Below, one piece after another: positions 6,855-11,962 of a stretch of DNA of 11,962 bases. Source of the DNA: Bacillota bacterium. Its GTDB lineage: Bacteria; Bacillota; Clostridia; Clostridiales; Clostridiaceae. The position numbers and the translations under genes are program-made. Numbering within the stretch: the stretch's first letter is position 1; each line of letters starts with the position of its first letter. Location: the NCBI GenBank assembly GCA_023417975.1, contig JAEZDX010000434.1, positions 1 to 11,962 on the forward strand. The letters are read 5' to 3'. The notes under the pieces are model-generated. The model ran no database searches, was not told the origin of the DNA, and was given only the letters and a program-made list of their open reading frames with translations.

Positions 6855-7618
6855 TGAGAAATGAAAAGAGGAATACCAATGAGTTAATAAGAAGAAGAAA
6901 AAGAAAAAGACTAATCAAGAGAGTGGTAGTTTTTCTTGTAATGCTTGTAATTGCAGGTGTAATTTTATGTTTAAAGCTTCCTTATTTTAATATCGTCAGA
7001 ATTGATGTAATTAATAATAAGCTTGTAACTAAAGAAGAAATAAATAAGTTGGCAGATGTGAAGTTAGGTAAAAATATTTTTTTGACTAATACGAAGCAAA
7101 TAGAGAACAAAGTGCTTTCATGTTCGTATATATCAAAGGTGAGTATAAAACGAAAGTTTCCTTCAACTATAACTTTGGATGTTAAAGAAAGAGTACCGGA
7201 ATTATATATTGTACAAGATAAAAATTATATTCTTTTGGACTCCGAAGGATATGTACTGGACAACGTGGAAAGCATAGAAAATATGAATTTAATTCAATTT
7301 TCGGGACTGGATTTTGATTCGATTGTCAAAGGAAAGAAAATTACCAATGATTTAAAAAAGTTAAAACAGCTTTTTGTGTTTTCAGATCTTCAAAGGCGTA
7401 ATTTGAGTGACGTGAAAATATCTACAGTGGATATCAAAGATGTTGCAGATATGAAAGTGATATTTAATAAAATTACAGTAAATATCGGAAATTCTGAGGG
7501 TATGGAGAAAAAACTTAATGACGCCATCAACATTATTTCTCAACAGAACTTGAAAGATGCCACCGGTTATATAGATGTAAGTTATAAAGAAAAACCTGTG
7601 ATATCAATTCAGAAATAG
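6854..7618 (+). CDS. divIB: Cell division protein DivIB/FtsQ
   Basis: DivIB/FtsQ is a bitopic divisome protein that bridges early and late division proteins and helps control septal PBP activity. The 254-residue product has a very basic cytoplasmic N-terminus (RRRKRKRLIKR, residues 13-23), a single membrane segment at about 24-41, and then an extracytoplasmic POTRA domain (about 45-116), including YFNIVRIDVINN and VSIKRKFPSTITLDVKER. The following beta-domain (about 117-235) is typical of FtsQ. The start has only a modest AGGGG (6843-6847) six bases upstream. It is separated from ftsW by a terminator and heads a second block with the DUF881 and sbp genes, 11 bases from the next gene. Confidence 0.92.
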   Translation: MRNEKRNTNELIRRRKRKRLIKRVVVFLVMLVIAGVILCLKLPYFNIVRIDVINNKLVTKEEINKLADVKLGKNIFLTNTKQIENKVLSCSYISKVSIKRKFPSTITLDVKERVPELYIVQDKNYILLDSEGYVLDNVESIENMNLIQFSGLDFDSIVKGKKITNDLKKLKQLFVFSDLQRRNLSDVKISTVDIKDVADMKVIFNKITVNIGNSEGMEKKLNDAINIISQQNLKDATGYIDVSYKEKPVISIQK

Positions 7619-7629
7619 GGAGGGATAGC

Positions 7630-8352
7630 ATGAAAAAAATATTTTCTCAGCTTACAGTTGCAGCAGTATGTGCTTTTTTAGGATTCATGCTGACGTATCA
7701 ATTTCAGCTTCTGAATAAGGATGAGAAGAATCTTGTTACCGGTAAGGACAGTACACAAATCAGTGCGGAGATTGAGCAGCTGAATAAAGCAAAAACCGAG
7801 TTGGAAAAGAAAAATAACGAACTTACTGCACAGATTAAAAAATACGAAGATGCGGCTACTAACACAGATGACATGAGTAAGGAATTGAAGAATCAACTGG
7901 ATAATACGAGAATGCTTCTTGGGTATACAGATGTACAAGGACCGGGAGTAACAATATACATAAGCCCTAAAGATAATATTTTCACACCAAACGACACCTC
8001 ACAGGTACTTACACACAGTGATCTTGCATATTTGGTTAACGAGCTGAATTTTGCGGGTGCCGAGGCAGTTTCAATAAATGATTACAGAATAACAAATCAA
8101 ACGGGTATGAGAATATCAAATGGAGACAGTTATATTCTCGTTAATGGTGAAAAAGTGTCGCCTAAAACAAGAATTACTATAAAAGCAATAGGAAATAAGG
8201 CTAATTTGACCAGCACTTTGGATTTTAGAGGTACTCTGTCAGCAGGAAATCTTGCTTTATATAATATAACTTATGAGACCTCAGATTCCGTAAAAATACC
8301 TAAGTACAATAAGGTATACAGTACTGAGTATATAAAGCCTAGCAATAAGTGA
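7630..8352 (+). CDS. DUF881 family membrane-anchored coiled-coil protein (first copy)
   Basis: The role is unknown; the family (YlxW/YlxX of B. subtilis) is tied to dcw clusters next to divIB and sbp. The 240-residue protein has an N-terminal membrane segment (about 7-25), a coiled coil rich in E, K, Q and N (about 42-95), and a DUF881 domain with VQGPGV (102-107), GAEAVSIN (143-150), KAIGNKAN and VKIPKY. The domain should lie outside the membrane. AGGGAGGGA overlapping the divIB stop supports the start. It shares the motif layout of the second DUF881 gene, with the VQG motif at the same residue number, so the two are paralogues. Confidence 0.88.
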   Translation: MKKIFSQLTVAAVCAFLGFMLTYQFQLLNKDEKNLVTGKDSTQISAEIEQLNKAKTELEKKNNELTAQIKKYEDAATNTDDMSKELKNQLDNTRMLLGYTDVQGPGVTIYISPKDNIFTPNDTSQVLTHSDLAYLVNELNFAGAEAVSINDYRITNQTGMRISNGDSYILVNGEKVSPKTRITIKAIGNKANLTSTLDFRGTLSAGNLALYNITYETSDSVKIPKYNKVYSTEYIKPSNK

Positions 8353-8364
8353 TGAGGTGGGTAT

Positions 8365-8703
8365 ATGATAGCAATTTTAGGTTTGTTGGTTGGTATAATC
8401 GTAGGAATTGTATGGGATGTAAATATTCCTGAGAAGTTTTCACCGTACATTTCCGTGGCTATTTTAGCTTGTTTGGATTCGGTTTTCGGAGCCATACGAG
8501 CTAATTTATCAAAGAATTTTCAGGCAGATATTTTCATATCCGGATTCTTCGGAAATGCGGCTTTGGCTGCGGGCTTGGCGTATTTGGGAGATAAGCTGGG
8601 TATTCCTATATACATAGCAGCTGTTATAGTTTTTGGAGGAAGAATATTCGATAACTTTGCCATAATCAGAAGATTACTTATTGAAAAAGCGAGGTCACGT
8701 TAA
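8365..8703 (+). CDS. sbp: Small basic protein Sbp (DUF1290)
   Basis: This 112-residue hydrophobic protein belongs to the small basic protein family found beside ftsA/ftsZ or divIB in Firmicutes; its function is unknown. Hydrophobic segments appear at about residues 2-17, 27-43, 55-73 and 79-92. Recognisable family text includes YISVAILACLDSVFGAIRA and FISGFFGNAALAA, and a basic tail (IRRLLIEKARSR) ends the protein. A GAGGTGGG site lies just before the ATG. Gaps of 12 and 11 bases tie it to the flanking DUF881 genes. B. subtilis has ylxW-ylxX-sbp; here sbp lies between the two DUF881 genes. Confidence 0.9.
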   Translation: MIAILGLLVGIIVGIVWDVNIPEKFSPYISVAILACLDSVFGAIRANLSKNFQADIFISGFFGNAALAAGLAYLGDKLGIPIYIAAVIVFGGRIFDNFAIIRRLLIEKARSR

Positions 8704-8714
8704 GGAGTGATTAG

Positions 8715-9452
8715 ATGAAATTAAACGAAATGAATATTTTCGTTTTTTTGGCTTGTATGATAGTTGGAATATTGATAGCTATGAATCTTAATTTTGGCTT
8801 TTCAGGACAAATGAAAACACTGACTGCCGGGCAATATCAGGAGGCTATAAATGACAGAAGTAAGCTTTATAATGATATGAGTATGCTTGAAAAGCAATAT
8901 AATGATAATAGAAACAGGCTGTATCATTATAATGTAACTGATCCTTCAGAAGAAGGTGTTATTGGGAATCTTAAAAGTGAATTAGAAACGAATAAAAGAA
9001 TTTTAGGGATTGATGAGGTCCAGGGAAGCGGAGTTATAATTACATTAAATGATGCCAGTACATCCTTTCAAGGTGAAGTAGAAGATGATGATTCATTCCA
9101 GTGGGCAAAAATAGTACATAATACCGATGTGTTGGCTGTTGTAAATTATTTGAGAGATTCAGGAGCGGAGGCTATTTCAATAAATGGTCAAAGAATAATG
9201 ACAAATTCCGAGTTTTATTGTTGGGGACCTTTCTTGAAAATTAACGGAGTAAATATAGGAGCTCCATTTTATATAAGTGCAATAGGAAATGGGGATAATA
9301 TTAAGAAATACTTATATTCCGATGACGGATATTTGACATTTTTGAAGTATAGAGGTGTTTTTGTGGAATTTGATAAAGAGGATAATGTGAAAATACCCGC
9401 ATATATTGGAAATCCTAGCGCTCAATTTATGAAAGAAGTTAAAAATAATTAA
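8715..9452 (+). CDS. DUF881 family membrane-anchored protein (second copy)
   Basis: This is a second YlxW/YlxX-like protein of unknown role, 245 residues long. It has a membrane segment at about 7-25, a polar, partly coiled-coil stalk to about residue 95, then the DUF881 domain with VQGSGV (102-107), GAEAISIN (150-157), an ISAIGNGDN segment and VKIPAY near the end. Compared with the first copy it carries an acidic insertion (EVEDDDSF) and a WGPFLKINGV segment, so the two have diverged well beyond a recent duplication. AAGGAGTG (8702-8709) overlaps the sbp stop and sits at proper distance from the ATG. Paired copies may form a heteromeric complex with Sbp, but that is inference. Confidence 0.88.
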   Translation: MKLNEMNIFVFLACMIVGILIAMNLNFGFSGQMKTLTAGQYQEAINDRSKLYNDMSMLEKQYNDNRNRLYHYNVTDPSEEGVIGNLKSELETNKRILGIDEVQGSGVIITLNDASTSFQGEVEDDDSFQWAKIVHNTDVLAVVNYLRDSGAEAISINGQRIMTNSEFYCWGPFLKINGVNIGAPFYISAIGNGDNIKKYLYSDDGYLTFLKYRGVFVEFDKEDNVKIPAYIGNPSAQFMKEVKNN

Positions 9453-9514
9453 TTTTTTTATTTGATTTTGCAGGAATAATAATTTGTTTGAAGAATAATT
9501 AAATAGGGGATTTT

Positions 9515-9538
9515 ATGTTTAAAGGGGCGATATTTTGA
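9515..9538 (+). CDS. Seven-codon mini-ORF overlapping the ylmE start (possible leader peptide)
   Basis: ATG 9515 opens MFKGAIF and ends at TGA 9536-9538, which overlaps the TTG start of ylmE in a TTGA arrangement. AGGGG (9505-9509) is five bases upstream of the ATG, a good ribosome site distance. This could couple translation into ylmE. It may equally be chance, since short frames are common in such sequence. Confidence 0.25.
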   Translation: MFKGAIF

Positions 9539-10203
9539 GTATAGAGAAAAGCATAAAGCTACTGAAGGAAGTTGTTCCAAAAGGAGTAACCATAATTGCC
9601 GTAAGCAAGACGCGATCAATTGAAGAAATGAATATTGCCTATGCTGAAGGAATAAGAGACTTTGGGGAGAATAAGGTTCAAGAGTTCGCAGCTAAGTATG
9701 ACGAAATCCCGAAGGATGTAAGATGGCATATAATAGGTCATTTGCAAAGAAATAAAGTTAAATACATAGCAGGCAAGGTTTATATGATTCATTCTGTTGA
9801 CAGTATAAGGCTTCTTAAGGAAATTGAAAGTCAGTATGAAAAGATAAATGAGCAAGCACGTATTCTCATTCAAATAAACATAGGTGAAGAGGAAAGTAAA
9901 ACAGGAATATGTGTTGATGAATTGGATGGATTGCTTGAGGAAGTTGAAGCTTGTAGATTTGTCAAAGTAAAAGGCTTAATGGCAATAATTCCGAAAGGTG
10001 AAATAGAAAGCAATAGACTTTATTTTAGAAGCATTAAAAGAATTTTTGATGGATTAAGTTTGAAAAAGTTCAACAATATTTCTATGGAAAACTTGTCTAT
10101 GGGAATGAGTGGGGACTTTAAGACAGCAATTGAAGAAGGCTCCAACATGGTTAGAATAGGTGAGGGAATATTCGGAAAGAGAATATATAATAATAATTTA
10201 TAG
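9535..10203 (+). CDS. ylmE: YggS/PLPBP family pyridoxal phosphate homeostasis protein YlmE
   Basis: Proteins of this family bind PLP in an alanine-racemase-like barrel and help keep vitamin B6 and amino acid pools balanced; no enzyme activity is established. The 222 residues include the PLP lysine K25 in AVSKT, FGENKVQE (43-50), WHIIGHLQRNKV (64-75), SMGMSGD (188-194) and VRIGEGIFG (206-214). The start is TTG, because a stop codon lies five codons upstream and the next ATG (9628) would remove the PLP lysine; AAAGGGG (9521-9527) is seven bases before it. The N-terminus is shorter than in B. subtilis YlmE, but the catalytic-fold motifs are complete. It leads the ylm block, 82 bases after the DUF881 gene, with sepF 11 bases downstream. 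Confidence 0.94.
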   Translation: MSIEKSIKLLKEVVPKGVTIIAVSKTRSIEEMNIAYAEGIRDFGENKVQEFAAKYDEIPKDVRWHIIGHLQRNKVKYIAGKVYMIHSVDSIRLLKEIESQYEKINEQARILIQINIGEEESKTGICVDELDGLLEEVEACRFVKVKGLMAIIPKGEIESNRLYFRSIKRIFDGLSLKKFNNISMENLSMGMSGDFKTAIEEGSNMVRIGEGIFGKRIYNNNL

Positions 10204-10214
10204 GAGGAATTACA

Positions 10215-10670
10215 ATGGCAGGCAAAGGATTAAATAAATTGATGGGTTTTCTTGGACTTGAAGATGAGTATGATGATATGGATGAGTTGGAAAATGAAGA
10301 GGAAGTAATAGAGGACGAAGCTCAGGTTAATCCTCCGGTAGCTTCCGGAAAGAAGCAGAATAAAGTTGTAAATATACATACAGCGGCTTCTGCAAAGGTT
10401 GTTATAATAAAACCTACAATTTTTGAAGATGCTACAGATATTTGTGACGACTTGAAGAACAGAAAGATTATAGTTGTTAATACTACGGGATTAGACCCGA
10501 AAATTGCTCAACGTTTACTGGACTTTATGGGTGGTGCAAGCTATGCATTAAATGGTGAATTGCAGGAGATTGAAAAGGGTGTATATATCCTTTCGCCATC
10601 TAATGTTGAGGTTTCCAGTGAATTGAAAAATGAATTAAGCAGTAAAGGCTTGTTCGGATGGACTAAATAA
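10215..10670 (+). CDS. sepF: Cell division protein SepF
   Basis: SepF binds the FtsZ C-terminus and the membrane, forming rings or arcs that help tether and organise the Z ring. The 151-residue protein has an N-terminal amphipathic membrane helix (MAGKGLNKLMGFLGL), an acidic linker (about 16-40), and the C-terminal SepF domain (about 60-140), including VVIIKPTIFED, RLLDFMGGASYALNGEL and VYILSPSNVEV. AGGAGG (10202-10207) precedes the ATG at normal distance. ftsZ itself is not in this window, although SepF needs it. ylmG begins 14 bases later by the AUU start, or 38 bases later by the first ATG. Confidence 0.95.
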   Translation: MAGKGLNKLMGFLGLEDEYDDMDELENEEEVIEDEAQVNPPVASGKKQNKVVNIHTAASAKVVIIKPTIFEDATDICDDLKNRKIIVVNTTGLDPKIAQRLLDFMGGASYALNGELQEIEKGVYILSPSNVEVSSELKNELSSKGLFGWTK

Positions 10671-10687
10671 AGGAGGCGGTTACAATT
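10671..10687 (+). promoter_or_regulatory. Strong ribosome site facing an ATT start codon for ylmG
   Basis: AGGAGG (10671-10676) is followed after eight bases by ATT (10685-10687). The context ttaca before the codon is the same as before the sepF ATG. There is no comparable site before the first in-frame ATG (10709). This favours initiation at AUU, or a G-to-T change in a former ATG. Confidence 0.55.
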
Positions 10688-10948
10688 TCACTAGCAGCAT
10701 TTATCAATATGGTATTTCGTTTTGTAGAAATGCTCATTTTTGCAGAGGTCATTATTTCATGGATAATGCCAAACAGTAATAATGAGATTGTTAGAATAAT
10801 AAGAAGTTTGACAGAACCGCTTTTGGCTCCTGGGAGAAAACTGCAGCAAAGATTGTCTCCTGATTTGCCTTTAGACTTTTCACCGTTTATAGCCTTAATA
10901 CTATTGGACTTGATTAAAAGTCTTATTATTTCAATAGTGTTGCGATGA
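10685..10948 (+). CDS. ylmG: YggT family membrane protein YlmG, probable AUU start
   Basis: YggT/YlmG proteins are small two-helix membrane proteins next to sepF, with roles proposed in division and membrane organisation. Starting at ATT gives 87 residues, MSLAAFINMVFRFVEMLIF onward, matching the usual family N-terminus and length; the first ATG (10709) gives only 79, cuts into the first membrane helix and lacks a ribosome site. Membrane helices lie at about 3-28 and 66-86 in the longer numbering, with the family motif EPLLAPGRKLQQ between them and LDFSPFIAL before the second helix. The stop overlaps the ylmH start as ATGA. The family call is firm; the start codon is inferred, and a sequence error remains possible. 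Confidence 0.87.
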   Translation: MSLAAFINMVFRFVEMLIFAEVIISWIMPNSNNEIVRIIRSLTEPLLAPGRKLQQRLSPDLPLDFSPFIALILLDLIKSLIISIVLR

Positions 10949-11712
10949 GGAAAGAGGATTTTATAAAATCTGTTTTTAGCGAGGAAGAAGCGGTAGTAAC
11001 AAGATTGTTTGATAAGTTGGTTATTGCAGAAAAATCAGGAAAAATAGTCCATTCAAATGAGTTTTATACTCCAGGAATCTGGAGTGGTGTTTTAAAACTT
11101 AATTCACAGTTGGAAACCAATGTGTTTTGTGATGGTGTATTTGAAGAGGCTGAAAGACGAATGATTACTTTTTGCATAGAAGAACATGTTTATCAACCGA
11201 TAAAGGTATTATGTATTAATAATAAATCAAAATTTCATAGTTTGCAGCATAAAGATTACCTTGGAGCCATTATGTCCTTAGGTATCAAGCGTGAAAAAAT
11301 CGGAGATTTAATAGTAGCTGGTGACAGTTGTTATTGTGCCGTATGCGAAGATATTGCAAGTTACATATGTGATAATATTGACATGGTCGCTCATTGTCCC
11401 TGTGAAGTTACAGAAATTTATGATTATGAGAAAATGCCTACATATCGATTTGAAGAAAAGATAGTGATTTCTACCTCTATGAGAGCTGATTGTATAATAA
11501 GCTCTTTAACCGGGTTATCTAGAAGTAAAAGTGTTGATTTAATAAGAGCAGGAAAAGTGCTTATTGATTATGTTGAGGTAAGAGAGAAGGACTATGATAT
11601 CGATACTGCTTCTACAGTCACTGTACGAGGCTACGGTAAGTTTAAAATATGCGAAGTAGTAGGCAACAGCGGCAGTGGAAGATTAAAGGTACTGGTGAAA
11701 AAATTTATATAA
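10945..11712 (+). CDS. ylmH: S4-domain RNA-binding protein YlmH
   Basis: YlmH binds RNA through an S4 domain; B. subtilis YlmH has been linked to ribosome quality control and rescue of stalled 50S-peptidyl-tRNA complexes. The 255-residue protein has the YlmH N-terminal region, then an S4 domain at about 179-238, including LSRSKSVDLIRAGKVLIDY and basic residues typical of RNA contact, and GSGRLKVLVKKF at the end. The ATGA overlap with ylmG suggests translational coupling. Unusually, six cysteines fall within residues 129-153 (C129, C131, C134, C142, C151, C153), where I recall no such cluster in B. subtilis YlmH; they could bind a metal. divIVA follows 17 bases later. Confidence 0.93.
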   Translation: MRKEDFIKSVFSEEEAVVTRLFDKLVIAEKSGKIVHSNEFYTPGIWSGVLKLNSQLETNVFCDGVFEEAERRMITFCIEEHVYQPIKVLCINNKSKFHSLQHKDYLGAIMSLGIKREKIGDLIVAGDSCYCAVCEDIASYICDNIDMVAHCPCEVTEIYDYEKMPTYRFEEKIVISTSMRADCIISSLTGLSRSKSVDLIRAGKVLIDYVEVREKDYDIDTASTVTVRGYGKFKICEVVGNSGSGRLKVLVKKFI

Positions 11713-11729
11713 ATATGAGGTGAATTTTG

Positions 11730-11962
11730 ATGAGATTAACAGCGATGGATATTAATAATAAAGAGTTTAAAAAAGCTATGCGGGGATATAATTCTGACGA
11801 AGTAGATGAATTCCTTGATAAACTGGCAGAGGATTATGAAATACTGTATAAGGAGAATTCTACTTTAAAGGAAAAAATTCAAGGGTTAAATGAAAGAGTA
11901 GAACATTATTCAAAAATTGAAACAACTATTCAAAATACATTACTTTTGGCACAGAATGCAGC
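11730..11962 (+). CDS. divIVA: Cell division/polarity protein DivIVA (3' partial)
   Basis: DivIVA is a coiled-coil protein that binds curved membranes at poles and septa and directs division-site or sporulation proteins there. The first 77 residues are present. MRLTAMDINNKEFKKAMRGY and DEVDEFLDKLAEDYE match the N-terminal membrane-binding domain, followed by a coiled coil. R18 matches the conserved arginine of the B. subtilis protein, but residue 17 is Met where B. subtilis has the membrane-inserting Phe. GAGGTG (11717-11722) is well placed before the ATG. The gene runs off the right edge. Its place at the end of the ylm block is standard in Firmicutes. Confidence 0.95.
   Translation, partial: MRLTAMDINNKEFKKAMRGYNSDEVDEFLDKLAEDYEILYKENSTLKEKIQGLNERVEHYSKIETTIQNTLLLAQNA

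Noticed and set aside
9441..9460. Possible terminator after the second DUF881 gene
   Set aside because: The stem is six A-T pairs only, overlaps the stop codon and is too weak to call; the 82-base gap to ylmE also shows no promoter with both elements in good match.

Overview
This window is a division and cell wall (dcw) cluster from an AT-rich Gram-positive bacterium. It is most likely an endospore-forming Clostridia member, possibly of the Ruminiclostridium/Acetivibrio type, though the genus is only a guess. The supporting evidence is the gene order (SpoVD-type PBP, murE, murF, mraY, SEDS protein, divIB, DUF881/sbp genes, ylmE-sepF-ylmG-ylmH-divIVA), strong AGGAGG-type ribosome sites, and a MurE with the DNPR signature of meso-diaminopimelate-adding enzymes. 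All genes are on the + strand, and no mobile element, RNA gene or CRISPR array was seen.

Layout. Positions 1-1388 hold the 3' part of a class B penicillin-binding protein with two C-terminal PASTA domains; its 5' end lies outside the window. Positions 1389-1707 are an unusually structured non-coding spacer with four clear hairpins and a weaker fifth. Positions 1708-6689 hold murE, murF, mraY and ftsW/spoVE, tightly spaced, and end in an intrinsic terminator that begins inside the ftsW stop codon. A 164-base AT-rich spacer with spaced short repeats follows. Positions 6854-9452 hold divIB/ftsQ, a DUF881 gene, sbp and a second DUF881 gene. Positions 9535-11962 hold ylmE, sepF, ylmG, ylmH and the start of divIVA, which is cut by the window edge.

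How the genes work together. MurE and MurF complete the UDP-MurNAc-pentapeptide. MraY moves it to undecaprenyl phosphate to make lipid I. The SEDS polymerase and the class B PBP then polymerise and crosslink septal or cortex peptidoglycan. DivIB, SepF and DivIVA are divisome or pole factors. YlmE, YlmG, YlmH, Sbp and the DUF881 proteins are conserved neighbours with poorly known roles.

Most notable points: murD, murG, murA/murB and ftsA/ftsZ, which usually interleave with these genes, are absent. ylmG appears to start at an AUU codon. ylmE starts at UUG, overlapping a seven-codon mini-ORF. YlmH carries a cysteine cluster. The spacer before murE could form a structured leader with an anti-Shine-Dalgarno sequence in one loop. 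The core pathway is well known; the least understood part is the DUF881-Sbp-DUF881 block.
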